DNA of 17,170 nt from Chloroflexota bacterium. GTDB taxonomy: Bacteria; Chloroflexota; Anaerolineae; B4-G1. A program made the position numbers and the translations under genes. Position 1 is the stretch's first letter. The number at the start of each line of letters is the position of its first letter. The notes beneath the pieces were generated by a model, which was not told where the DNA came from, did no database searches, and saw only the letters and a list, made by a program, of their open reading frames with translations. Of this stretch, positions 7,486 through 16,263 are shown piece after piece. The DNA lies in the NCBI GenBank assembly GCA_003648125.1, contig QMOE01000007.1, forward strand, positions 1-17,170, in the 5' to 3' direction.

Positions 7486-9564
7486 CTACCAACCTCCACC
7501 ATACACGATAGCGTCCATCCGTCGTTTATCTACCTCTGCATAGTGATCAAATTCCATCGTAAAGGTACACCGTCCCTGCGTTAGACTGCGCAGGTCAGTG
7601 GCATACCCAAACATCTTTGCCAGGGGAACGAAAGCGCGTATCACCCGCATTCTCCCCGCTCGAGACTCTGTTTCTCTTATCTCGGCCCCCCGAGCGTTAA
7701 GGTCGCCCATCACCTCGCCGATGTAATCCCCAGGCACGACCGTCTCCAAATCCATCACCGGTTCCAATAAAACTGGGCTGGCCTTCTCCAACGCCTGATT
7801 AAAAGCTATCGCGCCGGCTACCTTAAAGGACAACTCGGAGGATGTCTCCTCGTCCCACTCTGCGTCGAGCAGCCGAACCTTTACATCTATCAGCCGGTAA
7901 CCGGCCAACACGCCGCTCTCCATCGCTTCCTGACAACCTCGCTCGACCGCGCCGACAAACTCTTGCGGCAATGTCCGCTTCGACAAGGGATTCTCAAAGC
8001 GGAACCCTTCCCCGGCGGGCAAAGGCTCCACCTCCAGCCACACGTGACCAAAGTGTGCTCGCCCACCGGTCTGGCGCTCAAATAATCCTTCCCCTTTAGC
8101 CCGCTGCGTGATTGTCTCACGAAAACTGACTCTCGGCCGGCTTCCGCGTCCTTCTACACCGAACTCGCGCATCAAACGGTCGGTCAGAATCTCGAGATGC
8201 AACTCCCCCATTCCAGAGATGAGCGTCTGCCCGGTATTCTCGTCAACCCGTACCACAAAAGTAGGGTCTTCCTCGGCCAGTCTTTGCAACCCTTCGGCCA
8301 GGCGCTTTTGATCGTCCGCTGTTCGCGGCTCAATCGCCACCGAGATGACCGGCTCTGGGAAAGAGATTGATTCCAAGATAATCGGTCCGCTAGGCGCACA
8401 TAACGTCTCGCCAGTGAAGGTGTCTTTCAGACCCAACGTCGCGCCGATATCTCCTGCGCCCAACTCTTGGACTTGCTCTCGGTGATCGGCAAACATACGG
8501 AGCAACTTGCTGATACGCTCCTTGCGCTGCTTGGTGGAGTTGGTGACTCTCGCCCCCACCTTCACCTTCCCGGAATAGACTCGGAAATAGGCCAATCGGC
8601 CCACGTAAGGATCACTCGCTATTTTAAAGACCAAAGCAGCAAATGGTTCGTCAGGATCGGCGGAACGGGTCTCTACATTCTTAGTGTAGGGATTGACTCC
8701 CTCCACCGGCGGGACATCCAGCGGCGATGGCAAATAATACACCACTGCGTTTAATAAAGGCTGAATTCCCTTGTTCCGCAACGCCGATCCGCACAAAACT
8801 GGATTTAGATGCCCGGACAAAGTCGCCCGCCGCAGCGCCTGCCGCAGTTGAGCCGCCGAGATTTCCCGCCCTTCCAAGTAGAGCATCATCAATTCATCGT
8901 CGGTCTCGACGATCTGCTCTATGGCCTGCTCACGCGCTTCGAGTACTACCTTTTCCAACTCTGGCGGTATTTCCACGACATCGGGGGACGTCCCCAGGTC
9001 ATCCGTCCAGACGATGGCCTGCATCTCCAACAAGTCTACCACGCCTCGAAAACCGGCCTCGCTGCCAATGGGCCATTGAATGGCAACCGGATTAGCAACT
9101 AGCCGCTCGCGGATCGTTCCAACCGCGTGAGCGAAATCAGCGCCCAGCTTATCCATCTTGTTAATAAAGGCCATCAACGGCACGCCAAATTGTTGTGCTT
9201 GCCGCCAGACTGTCTCCGACTGTGGTTCTACCCCAGCTACTGCATCGAAAACAACAACGCCGCCATCGAGAACGCGTAAACTGCGTTGTACCTCGGCCGT
9301 AAAATCAATATGCCCAGGTGTATCTACAATGTTAATCTGATGGTCTCGCCAGAAACAAGTCACCGCTGCCGCAGTGATGGTGATGCCCCGCTCTCGTTCC
9401 TGAGCCATCCAGTCCGTGACGGTCGTACCCTCGTCCACGTTACCGATGCGGTGGGTACGCCCGGTGTAAAACAGAACGCGCTCGGTCGTCGTCGTCTTAC
9501 CCGCATCAATGTGAGCGATAATACCGATATTCCGAATGCTGTCCAGCGGGTTCTGCCTGCCCAT
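7486..9564 (-). CDS. fusA: Elongation factor G
   Basis: EF-G is the GTPase that drives tRNA-mRNA translocation and, with RRF, ribosome recycling. The 692-residue product has AHIDAGKTT (17-25), a normal switch I with RGITI (59-63), DTPGH (81-85) and NKMD (135-138). Domain II, the EF-G-type domain III ([16 protein letters not shown]), domain IV with [11 protein letters not shown]...[17 protein letters not shown], and domain V with [15 protein letters not shown] all follow. Length is normal. The ATG at 9562-9564 is fixed by an in-frame TGA 12 bases upstream and by the family N-terminus. No Shine-Dalgarno sequence precedes it; a 15-bp repeat array abuts the start instead. The stop is TAG. Confidence 0.97.
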   Translation of the reverse strand: MGRQNPLDSIRNIGIIAHIDAGKTTTTERVLFYTGRTHRIGNVDEGTTVTDWMAQERERGITITAAAVTCFWRDHQINIVDTPGHIDFTAEVQRSLRVLDGGVVVFDAVAGVEPQSETVWRQAQQFGVPLMAFINKMDKLGADFAHAVGTIRERLVANPVAIQWPIGSEAGFRGVVDLLEMQAIVWTDDLGTSPDVVEIPPELEKVVLEAREQAIEQIVETDDELMMLYLEGREISAAQLRQALRRATLSGHLNPVLCGSALRNKGIQPLLNAVVYYLPSPLDVPPVEGVNPYTKNVETRSADPDEPFAALVFKIASDPYVGRLAYFRVYSGKVKVGARVTNSTKQRKERISKLLRMFADHREQVQELGAGDIGATLGLKDTFTGETLCAPSGPIILESISFPEPVISVAIEPRTADDQKRLAEGLQRLAEEDPTFVVRVDENTGQTLISGMGELHLEILTDRLMREFGVEGRGSRPRVSFRETITQRAKGEGLFERQTGGRAHFGHVWLEVEPLPAGEGFRFENPLSKRTLPQEFVGAVERGCQEAMESGVLAGYRLIDVKVRLLDAEWDEETSSELSFKVAGAIAFNQALEKASPVLLEPVMDLETVVPGDYIGEVMGDLNARGAEIRETESRAGRMRVIRAFVPLAKMFGYATDLRSLTQGRCTFTMEFDHYAEVDKRRMDAIVYGGGW

Positions 9565-9569
9565 CGCTT

Positions 9570-9637
9570 GATTTCAGATTTGGTGATGTCAGATTCGGAG
9601 AGCTCGTACAAATCAACAAATCTCCTATCCTTAAATC
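9570..9637. repeat. Facing 15-bp repeat units filling the rpsG-fusA gap
   Basis: Two plus-strand units, GATTTCAGATTTGGT (9570-9584) and GATGTCAGATTCGGA (9585-9599), are followed by a GAGCTC palindrome (9600-9605). Two weaker minus-strand units follow, GATTTGTTGATTTGT (9622-9608) and GATTTAAGGATAGGA (9637-9623). The array starts five bases before the fusA start codon and ends one base before the rpsG stop. The plus-strand half resembles the array upstream of rplC in the opposite orientation; the minus-strand half is a poorer match. Confidence 0.55.
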
Positions 9638-9638
9638 C

Positions 9639-10109
9639 TCACCACCGATAGTGAGCAAAGGCACGATTAGCCTCGGCCATCCGATGTGTGTCTTCTCTCT
9701 TTTTAACCGCTGCTCCGGTTCCGCGTGCTGCGTCCATCAACTCACTGGCTAGTTTTTTGGCCATAGATTTGTCGGGACGACTGCGAGCAGCGGCCAGTAT
9801 CCAGCGCATCGCCAAGGTATCCCGACGACGCGGCGGCACCTCTACTGGGATTTGGTAGGTTGAGCCTCCCACACGACGGGGCTTGACCTCTAGCACCGGC
9901 GCGACGTTCTTCATCGCTTCTTCCATAACCTCCAAAGGAGGCTTTTTCACCCGCTGCTCAATAATATCCAGCGCATCGTACACGATCCGCGCAGCCACGC
10001 TTTTCTTCCCATACTTCATAATCCGGCTGATAAACCGGGACACTGTCAGACTGTTGTAGCGGACGTCAGGTTCAACTTTTCGCTTGGGCGGACGATACCG
10101 TCGAGGCAT
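9639..10109 (-). CDS. rpsG: Ribosomal protein S7
   Basis: S7 nucleates assembly of the 30S head and lies beside the E-site tRNA. The 156-residue product has the usual all-helical pattern: [20 protein letters not shown], then [40 protein letters not shown] and the ending NRAFAHYRW. It lies 19 bases after rpsL, matching the standard str order. In E. coli S7 represses str translation by binding the rpsL-rpsG spacer; this spacer is too short to show a similar structure. Confidence 0.98.
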   Translation of the reverse strand: MPRRYRPPKRKVEPDVRYNSLTVSRFISRIMKYGKKSVAARIVYDALDIIEQRVKKPPLEVMEEAMKNVAPVLEVKPRRVGGSTYQIPVEVPPRRRDTLAMRWILAAARSRPDKSMAKKLASELMDAARGTGAAVKKREDTHRMAEANRAFAHYRW

Positions 10110-10128
10110 AATTCACCTGCCTTAATCT

Positions 10129-10548
10129 CTACTTCTTGGGGCGCTTGGCCCCATACTTGGAACGCTTGCGGGAGCGTCCTTCCACGCCTGTCGCATCAAT
10201 GGCACCACGAACGAGGTGATAGCGCACACCGGGCAAGTCTTTGACACGCCCCCCACGCACCAACACCACCGAGTGCTCCTGCAACATATGCCCTTCCCCT
10301 GGAATATAAGCAGTTACCTCAATGCCGTTGGTCAGCCGCACACGGGCAATCTTCCGCAACGCAGAATTGGGTTTCTTGGGCGTCATCGTGCGCACCTGTG
10401 TGCAGACACCACGCCTCTGAGGCGCTCCTTTGGAATGCTGAGTGCGCCGCTGCTTGAAAGAGTTAAAGGTATACTGCAAAGCCGGCGCCTTAGATTTACG
10501 CGCTTTAGGCTTCCTTCCCTTGCGAACCAACTGATTAATGGTGGGCAC
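10129..10548 (-). CDS. rpsL: Ribosomal protein S12
   Basis: S12 is part of the 30S decoding centre and the classic streptomycin target. The family N-terminus is [MV][11 protein letters not shown], so the start is GTG at 10546-10548, preceded by GGAGGT four bases upstream. The open frame extends 28 codons further, but through the leader hairpin. The 139-residue product is the longer S12 type with an insertion around residues 27-45. It has [11 protein letters not shown] (56-66) and [11 protein letters not shown] (101-111), including the Lys/Asp pair (103, 104) around the E. coli Asp88 modification site. The residues linked to streptomycin sensitivity look wild type. Confidence 0.96.
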   Translation of the reverse strand: MPTINQLVRKGRKPKARKSKAPALQYTFNSFKQRRTQHSKGAPQRRGVCTQVRTMTPKKPNSALRKIARVRLTNGIEVTAYIPGEGHMLQEHSVVLVRGGRVKDLPGVRYHLVRGAIDATGVEGRSRKRSKYGAKRPKK

Positions 10549-10574
10549 ATCTACCTCCACAAACCCAGTAAAGA

Positions 10575-10600
10575 AGGCCATCCACCCGTGCCGATGGCCT
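10575..10600 (-). promoter_or_regulatory. Perfect 8-bp hairpin in the rpsL leader
   Basis: AGGCCATC (10575-10582) and GATGGCCT (10593-10600) are perfectly complementary around a 10-base loop. On the minus strand the stem is followed by TCTTTACTGGG, a poor U-run, then the rpsL ribosome binding site about 20 bases further. It could be a weak attenuator or a binding site for a ribosomal protein. The stem is seen directly; the function is inferred. Confidence 0.5.
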
Positions 10601-10677
10601 CCCAATAACAACAACTTGTCTTTCAATGTCAATCAGGTGACAGGGTCTCTAGCTGCCACCCATACTAGCGAAATCAG

Positions 10678-10705
10678 ATTCTACCACGGAATTTTCAAAA
10701 GTCAA
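10678..10705 (-). promoter_or_regulatory. Likely sigma70 promoter of the str cluster
   Basis: On the minus strand TTGACT (10705-10700) and TAGAAT (10683-10678) are separated by 16 bases. Each differs from consensus at one position. The predicted start, near 10670, gives a leader of about 120 bases before rpsL. It lies between the rpoB stop and rpsL, which suggests that str and everything downstream can be transcribed independently of rpoB. Confidence 0.6.
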
Positions 10706-10756
10706 GCAGCGTAAACGTCACCAACTTGAACAGACTAACAATTCCACCCAACATCG

Positions 10757-13700
10757 CTACCGATCGAAACCCAAAAGTCCCATACCTAACCGAGGAGGCT
10801 TTAACTGCTCCTCACCCTTGCCAAAGTGTAACACTTCACCATCCTGGGTGATCGCTTCGACCGCCAACCCCAGGCTCTGTAATTCCTTCACCAACACCTT
10901 GAAAGAAGCCGGAACCCCCGGCTCCTGAACAGGCTCTCCCTTGACAATAGCCTCGTAAGCCTTGACACGACCTTGCACATCGTCTGACTTGATCGTGAGC
11001 ATCTCTTGGAGCACATGGGCAGCACCGTAAGCCTCCAGCGCCCATACCTCCATCTCACCGAAACGCTGACCGCCAAACTGGGCCTTGCCGCCCAATGGCT
11101 GCTGTGTCACCAGGCTGTACGGCCCCGTGGAACGCGCATGCACCTTGTCCTCGACCAGATGGTGCAATTTCATCATATAAATCACGCCCACTGTCACCGG
11201 CTGATCAAACGGCTCCCCTGTCTTGCCGTTGTAGAGAACCATTTTACCCAGGGTCGGCAATGGATCGGATGTCTCCACGCTCACCTGCACGGCTAGAGAC
11301 TCGACTGCTTTGTCATCCAGGTCGGTCACCTTCTGTCCACGATCCTCCAGCCAGATACGCAAGCAAGCTATTCCTGCCCTCTGATCTACCGCAACCCGCT
11401 CAGCCAATGTGCGTGTGTCATCCTCGAAGGAAAGTATCTCTTCTGGCTTATCATAGCCCCTCTCTCGCAGCCATTCGTACAGCACCGACCTCCTGGCGTA
11501 GGTATGCTCCGTAATCAACCGCTCTGTGTCGTAGCCGCGCTCCGCCAACCAGGCCACGATGTACATCTGGCGCGCCTCTTCGTCGTCCCACAACATATCC
11601 AGAGAATAGCTCTGTGCCTTCAACCAGGCCCAAGCCCGTTCGGTGATCTCGTCCCAAGCGCGATCAATGAGCCAGGCCCGTGCCAGTTCCGCCTCGACTT
11701 GCAATTCATCAGCACCATCAAACACCGGTGTGACAGCACGGAAACCAAGCCGGTGGGCCGCCCACCCCAAGTGAGTCTCCAAAATTTGACCAATGTTCAT
11801 CCGCCCCGGCACGCCCAAGGGATTCAGAATCACATCAATCGGGGTGCCATCGGGCAAGAAAGGCATGTCCTCCACAGGCACGATTTTAGAAACGATCCCC
11901 TTGTTACCATGTCGGCCAGCCATCTTGTCACCCTCTGTGACCTTGCGCATCTGGGCCACGCTGACGCGCACCATTTTTTCTACACCAACTTTAAGGTCTC
12001 GATATTCTTCCCGGTCAAAAATCTTGACGTCCACCACCTTGCCTCGTTCTCCGTGGGGCAAACGCAAGCTCGAGTCCTTCACTTCGCGGGCTTTCTCGCC
12101 AAAGATAGCGCGCAGCAGTTTTTCCTCGGGGCTTAGCTCCTTCTCGCCTTTGGGTGTGATCTTGCCCACCAGAATATCAAGCGGGCCTACCTCCGCTCCA
12201 ACACGAACAATGCCATCCTCATCCAAATCCTTTAACGCTTCATCACCCACGTTGGGAATGTCACGGGTGATCTCTTCCGGGCCGAGCTTGGTATCTCGCG
12301 CTTCTACTTCGTGCTTTTCAATGTGAATCGAGGTAAACCTGTCCTCACCCACCATCCGCTCGCTGAGGAGAATAGCGTCCTCAAAGTTCCCGCCCTCCCA
12401 AGACATAAAGGCGCACACCACGTTCTGTCCGAGCGCCAATCCACCTCCCTCAGTCGAGGAGCTATCCGCAAGCACTTGGTCTTTGCGTACCCGCTGTCCC
12501 TTGTAGACAACGGGGCGCTGATCAATGCAAGTGCTCTGGTTTGAACGCTGATACTTGCGGAGGGGGTAGGTATGCAGTCCATCGGCATAGTGGACTATGA
12601 CCTTATCACCAGTGACGCTGACGACCTCTCCGTCTTTTTCCGACATCACGACCTGTCCAGAATCGAGTGCTGCCCGCCACTCCATCCCGGTGGCGACGAG
12701 AGGCGCTTGGGGATTGATAAGCGTCACCGTCTGGCGCTGCATATTGGAACCCATCAGCGCCCGGTTGGCATCATCGTGCTCCAGGAATGGAATTAGCGCT
12801 GCTGAGACACCTACGATTTGGCAGGGCGCGATATCAATATAGTCAATCTTTTCCGGTGCGGTGAACAAGAATCTTTCAGCGCGACGGGCCGAGACACGCG
12901 ACTGCACAAAATGACCCTCCTCGTCCAATTTGGCATTGGCCTGTGCGATCGTATAATGTTCCTCCTTGTCAGCCGAGAGATAGACGACTTTTTCGTGGCT
13001 CACCACCGGCACCACGGGAATCTCCTCCGTGATTTCCAGCGCAGCAATCTGCCCGGCCAGTTCGGGCGTCACCTTCACCCCTGCCTCAGCTACCACCGCG
13101 CCGCTCTCAGGATCCACCACGTTCTCTCTCAGCAACTGACCAGTAAGCGCCTCGACGGTAGGCTCCACTGCACGAATGACCCTGCGATAAGGAGTCTCAA
13201 TAAAACCCAGGGAATTAACCCGGGCGTAGGTCGCCAGACGGCCAATCAGCCCGATGTTGGGGCCTTCAGGGGTCTCAATGGGGCAGATACGTCCATAATG
13301 GCTGTAGTGGACGTCTCGCACATCAAAACCAGCCCGCTCGCGCCGCAGCCCGCCCGGCCCCAATGCCGAAAGCGTACGCTTGTGGGTCAGTTCTGCCAGC
13401 GGGTTAGTTTGCTCCATAAACTGCGAGAGTTGGCTGGAACCAAAAAATTGGCGGATGGATGCCACGACCGGGCGGATGTTGATCAAGTTTACCGGGGTCA
13501 GCGACTCGGACTCACGGATAGACATGCGCTCTACTACCACTCGCTCCATCCGGCGCAGCCCAACACGCACCTTGTTCTGAATCAATTCACCTACCGTCTT
13601 GATACGACGGTTACCCAAATGGTCAATGTCATCGGCATCTACGCTGCCATTGTTAATGCGGATAATACGCCCTATCACGACTATCAAATCTTGCTTGGTG

Positions 13701-14662
13701 ATGGTGCGATGTTCCAGATCCATGTCGAGGCCCAGCCGCTGGTTCAGTTTGTAACGGCCCACCCGCTGCAGATCGTAGCGTCGCGGGTCAAAGAGCTGCT
13801 GCTCCATGTATTCACGTGCATTGTCCAATGTGGCCGGATCGCCGGGCCGCATACGGCGGTAGAACTCGACCAGGGCCTCTTCAGCCAGCGTGCGGCCCTT
13901 CTTGGGGTGCCAATCTGGCTCCTGCCGAAAAGTCGTGGGAATGTACTGATGATGCGGGTTGCTATCGGCATCCTGGAAAAGCGCCAGTAATTCCTCATTA
14001 GTCCCCCCGCCGAGAGGATTGCTCCCCGTGTGGTCATCTATTGCCGCCAAAGCCCGTAGCAGAATGGTGACAGGTATCTTGCGCTTGCGATTGAACTTGA
14101 CATTGATATAGTCAGACTTGCGGGTCTCGAACTCTAACCACGCCCCGCGATCGGGGATCATCTTGGCCGTACAGAGCCGCCGACCGGTTTTCCGATCTTC
14201 CTCAACGTCAAAATAAACGCCAGGAGAGCGAATCAACTGGCTGACGACGACCCGCTCCGTACCGTTGATGATAAAAGTGCCATCACCTGTCATCAACGGA
14301 AAGTCACCGAGGAAAATCTCTGATTCTACAATCTCACCTGTCTCCCGATTGTCGAGCACTACCTGAACGTACAGCGGAACTGAATACGTGATATCCCGCT
14401 CCAGGCACTCTTCTACCGAGTACTTGGGGTCACCAAAATGATAATCAAGATCAAAGTGCGCTTCTCTAGCCTGGGAGCCAGGAAAGTACAAATTTAGGTT
14501 GCCATTGAAACTCTCAATAGGGGAAATTTCGTCAAAGAGTTGCGTCAGCCCCTCCTCCTGAAGCCAACGGAAGGATTTGAGTTGAACTTCGATCAATCGT
14601 GGCAATCTCTCTGCACCAACAGTGCGTGCGTAGGATTTATTCCCTAGATAAGTCATTCCCAT
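10757..14662 (-). CDS. rpoB: RNA polymerase beta subunit
   Basis: This subunit forms one half of the RNA polymerase active cleft. The 1301-residue product has the complete family layout: protrusion and lobe, the rifampicin region [20 protein letters not shown] followed by [13 protein letters not shown] (407-437), [11 protein letters not shown] (463-473), the catalytic [17 protein letters not shown] (911-927), and the C-terminal [22 protein letters not shown] clamp region ending in GMGLLGFDR. About 150 extra residues (roughly 985-1138) with repeated WL..RGYD motifs lie before [17 protein letters not shown]. Two rifampicin-contact positions differ from E. coli (Asp516 to Glu417, Arg529 to Thr430). 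GAGGG precedes the first ATG by four bases; a second ATG two codons later is also possible. rpoC does not follow. Confidence 0.98.
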   Translation of the reverse strand: MGMTYLGNKSYARTVGAERLPRLIEVQLKSFRWLQEEGLTQLFDEISPIESFNGNLNLYFPGSQAREAHFDLDYHFGDPKYSVEECLERDITYSVPLYVQVVLDNRETGEIVESEIFLGDFPLMTGDGTFIINGTERVVVSQLIRSPGVYFDVEEDRKTGRRLCTAKMIPDRGAWLEFETRKSDYINVKFNRKRKIPVTILLRALAAIDDHTGSNPLGGGTNEELLALFQDADSNPHHQYIPTTFRQEPDWHPKKGRTLAEEALVEFYRRMRPGDPATLDNAREYMEQQLFDPRRYDLQRVGRYKLNQRLGLDMDLEHRTITKQDLIVVIGRIIRINNGSVDADDIDHLGNRRIKTVGELIQNKVRVGLRRMERVVVERMSIRESESLTPVNLINIRPVVASIRQFFGSSQLSQFMEQTNPLAELTHKRTLSALGPGGLRRERAGFDVRDVHYSHYGRICPIETPEGPNIGLIGRLATYARVNSLGFIETPYRRVIRAVEPTVEALTGQLLRENVVDPESGAVVAEAGVKVTPELAGQIAALEITEEIPVVPVVSHEKVVYLSADKEEHYTIAQANAKLDEEGHFVQSRVSARRAERFLFTAPEKIDYIDIAPCQIVGVSAALIPFLEHDDANRALMGSNMQRQTVTLINPQAPLVATGMEWRAALDSGQVVMSEKDGEVVSVTGDKVIVHYADGLHTYPLRKYQRSNQSTCIDQRPVVYKGQRVRKDQVLADSSSTEGGGLALGQNVVCAFMSWEGGNFEDAILLSERMVGEDRFTSIHIEKHEVEARDTKLGPEEITRDIPNVGDEALKDLDEDGIVRVGAEVGPLDILVGKITPKGEKELSPEEKLLRAIFGEKAREVKDSSLRLPHGERGKVVDVKIFDREEYRDLKVGVEKMVRVSVAQMRKVTEGDKMAGRHGNKGIVSKIVPVEDMPFLPDGTPIDVILNPLGVPGRMNIGQILETHLGWAAHRLGFRAVTPVFDGADELQVEAELARAWLIDRAWDEITERAWAWLKAQSYSLDMLWDDEEARQMYIVAWLAERGYDTERLITEHTYARRSVLYEWLRERGYDKPEEILSFEDDTRTLAERVAVDQRAGIACLRIWLEDRGQKVTDLDDKAVESLAVQVSVETSDPLPTLGKMVLYNGKTGEPFDQPVTVGVIYMMKLHHLVEDKVHARSTGPYSLVTQQPLGGKAQFGGQRFGEMEVWALEAYGAAHVLQEMLTIKSDDVQGRVKAYEAIVKGEPVQEPGVPASFKVLVKELQSLGLAVEAITQDGEVLHFGKGEEQLKPPRLGMGLLGFDR

Positions 14663-14713
14663 GTTCCCTCTTGTGTATTAAACTAGACTATGGCACAAAA
14701 AAAGCGAATGGTA

Positions 14714-14741
14714 ATTATAACATGAAAACTCTTTCTGTCAA
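14714..14741 (-). promoter_or_regulatory. Consensus sigma70 promoter of rpoB
   Basis: On the minus strand a perfect TTGACA (14741-14736) and a perfect TATAAT (14719-14714) are separated by 16 bases, with an extended -10 TG (TGTTATAAT). The predicted start lies near 14706, giving a leader of about 45 bases that begins in a T-rich stretch. This is the best promoter match in the window. Confidence 0.8.
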
Positions 14742-14880
14742 AAACCACGCCAATGCCAATCCTGATTTTGTCTTACCAAAATTCTCCACACATCCTTTGT
14801 AATGGAAGCTCATCACCCCAAACAAGTGCCATTAGTCACTACACTATATCTCTATCTTGCGTTATCATGTAGGTCGAGTA

Positions 14881-14898
14881 GTTGGCTGAAAAGCCAAC
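14881..14898 (-). promoter_or_regulatory. Short perfect hairpin with an alternative partner
   Basis: GTTGGCT (14881-14887) and AGCCAAC (14892-14898) pair perfectly around a four-base loop. A second AGCCAA on the minus strand just upstream (14911-14918 region, plus-strand TTGGCT) can compete for the same TTGGCT. A strong AAAGGAGG lies between the two. Confidence 0.4.
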
Positions 14899-14918
14899 CT
14901 CTCCTCCTTTCCTTGGCT

Positions 14919-14950
14919 GCAGGCCCCCCGGAAGATTCCAGGGGGCCTGC
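14919..14950. terminator. GC-rich hairpin downstream of the acetyltransferase gene
   Basis: GCAGGCCCCC (14919-14928) pairs perfectly with GGGGGCCTGC (14941-14950), and the loop contains a small inner GGAA/TTCC pairing. It lies 40 bases after the acetyltransferase stop codon. The T-rich side (TCTTTATAT) is on the plus strand, so for the minus-strand genes this would be a terminator without a U-run. I favour termination of the upstream unit but cannot exclude a different role. Confidence 0.5.
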
Positions 14951-14989
14951 TCTTTATATAAAAAGCGACTCTCCACCAAAATAGCAAGG

Positions 14990-15973
14990 TCACCGCTTCA
15001 TCTGTATCAACACCCGCTCTCTCTGGAAACCAACCTCTTTCAATGCTTGGACCAATGGGAGTGTAGGACTCACCAACACCGTCTCAATTATTTTCTCGGA
15101 GCCGCCGCGCAAGCTGGCAACTCCTTGCTGCACTAGCACAGTTTCAAAACGACCACTGTGCTCAAGCGCTACCAAGACTTTTAACCTGTCCGGGCGACGT
15201 CCACGCTCGCGCAGCGCCTGTACCGCCCCGCAGATCGTGCCATGCTCCTCAATCACCCACCAAACCTCGCGCCGTCCATCGAGCCAGCAGTCGAGAGTGT
15301 GCTCCCAACCTAATTGATAATCCCTCCTGCGCAATTCCAACAGCGGACGGAGGGGTTCGGGAACAATAGCGTGTACCAATTTGACGAGACTCGTGCTATC
15401 ACGGCAACGACCACGACGCAGCGGAAAATGCGATGGGGGGCTACAGACCAAAGGCAAGCCCGCCGGGCGCAGCATGTGTACCGTCCGACCGACCTCCCGA
15501 AAACCCAGACGCTCGTAGAGCCGACGGGCCACCTGATTATCGGCCCGTACCTCCAAGCCCACCCAGCGTCCGTCTCGTGTAGCAACCTCTCCCAGCGCTG
15601 CTTCCACAAGCTCCCCAGCGATACCACGTCCTCGCCAATCATGATGGACGGCCACGTTGCCAATAAGAAAACCGCCCCACCCCGGCGCACGTCGCAGCGA
15701 GGCGTTGCCCACCACACGCCCTTCCTCGACCCACACGAAACCGCGCGCAGGCATCACCCCGCTCGCACCGGGCCAGTAGAACCACCGCAACAACGAATCC
15801 CAGCGGACGATGCGGCGCATCTCAGCCAGCGCCGCCTGACCAGCAGGCCCTAGCCTGTCGCCAAAGGCAACAGCTATCAACTCAATGACCGGCTTGGAAT
15901 CACGGCGGGGATCGAAAGGACGCAGCCCATTCTGGGCGCATCTCTTACTCAATGCGGAGGCAATCACAAACAT
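14990..15973 (-). CDS. Tandem GNAT-type acetyltransferase
   Basis: This is a predicted GCN5-related N-acetyltransferase, which would transfer an acetyl group from acetyl-CoA to an unknown amine. The N-terminal domain (about residues 15-170) has motif A, VAVHHDWRGRGIAGELVEAA, with the acetyl-CoA loop RGRGIAG at 114-120, and motif B, NQVARRLYERLGFREVGR. A C-terminal half (about 195-327) ends in LVQALKEVGFQRERVLIQM, the typical last helix and strand of another GNAT fold, but lacks a clear acetyl-CoA loop, so it may be a degenerate second domain. The ATG at 15971-15973 is preferred because the longer frame overlaps the neighbouring gene with unrelated sequence; the start is not certain. The substrate is unknown. 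Confidence 0.85.
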   Translation of the reverse strand: MFVIASALSKRCAQNGLRPFDPRRDSKPVIELIAVAFGDRLGPAGQAALAEMRRIVRWDSLLRWFYWPGASGVMPARGFVWVEEGRVVGNASLRRAPGWGGFLIGNVAVHHDWRGRGIAGELVEAALGEVATRDGRWVGLEVRADNQVARRLYERLGFREVGRTVHMLRPAGLPLVCSPPSHFPLRRGRCRDSTSLVKLVHAIVPEPLRPLLELRRRDYQLGWEHTLDCWLDGRREVWWVIEEHGTICGAVQALRERGRRPDRLKVLVALEHSGRFETVLVQQGVASLRGGSEKIIETVLVSPTLPLVQALKEVGFQRERVLIQMKR

Positions 15974-16014
15974 TCTCCCGGAACACAAGTAGATAGGATT
16001 ACTACACCAACGCC

Positions 16015-16263
16015 TCACGCAACAGACACGGTCACAGGGGAGCAAGAAACCCGCCAGCAGAGAGTCCTCTCATCAAGCCGCAACTCGAAGAGATGCTCGC
16101 CCGCCGCCAGGATGGCAAAACAACGCTCGTTGCCTTCCCGCCAGCGACGACCTATACCTTCCACTGACAGAGTGCTGCCGCGCCACGTGAAACGACGAGG
16201 GGAAATTTCGCCCGTGGCGCCAAAATGCGCTTCGACGGCGGTCTCTTCACTCGCAGCCCTCAC
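16015..16263 (-). CDS. Small conserved-looking protein, possibly DUF6504-like
   Basis: The 82-residue product has the pattern PRRFTWRGSTLSVEGIGRRW, then CFAILAAGEHLFELRLDERT and a final W.V strand. This all-beta layout, with F.W.G and ELR.D motifs, reminds me of DUF6504-type small proteins; that family call is from memory only. Its GTG start (16261-16263) overlaps the stop of the CinA-type gene (GTGA), with AGAGGA six bases upstream, so it is probably translated together with it. A TTG two codons earlier is also possible. The function is unknown. Confidence 0.7.
   Translation of the reverse strand: MRAASEETAVEAHFGATGEISPRRFTWRGSTLSVEGIGRRWREGNERCFAILAAGEHLFELRLDERTLCWRVSCSPVTVSVA

Larger units (their letters stand above)
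14663..14989 (-). other. Intergenic region between the acetyltransferase gene and rpoB
   Basis: These 327 bases hold no gene-sized reading frame that I support. From right to left they contain a 10-bp GC-rich hairpin (14919-14950), a 7-bp hairpin (14881-14898) with an alternative pairing partner, about 130 bases without clear structure, and the rpoB promoter (14714-14741). No rplJ or rplL is present. Confidence 0.7.

Noticed and set aside
10549..10632. 28-residue N-terminal extension of S12
   Set aside because: It is encoded by the leader hairpin and is foreign to the family. GTG at 10548 has GGAGGT upstream and matches the usual PTINQ start.
10600..10640. Second promoter closer to rpsL (TTGACA with GTTATT 17 bases away)
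   Set aside because: The -10 matches consensus at only three of six positions, and the promoter at 10678-10705 is far better.
10695..10754. Small 19-codon frame (MLGGIVSLFKLVTFTLLDF) directly after the rpoB stop
   Set aside because: There is no convincing ribosome binding site, it does not resemble the RpoC N-terminus, and it runs into the -35 region of the str promoter.
12818..13990. Long plus-strand open frame inside rpoB (390 codons)
   Set aside because: It is a shadow of the rpoB coding strand; its translation has no family-like pattern, and rpoB is certain here.
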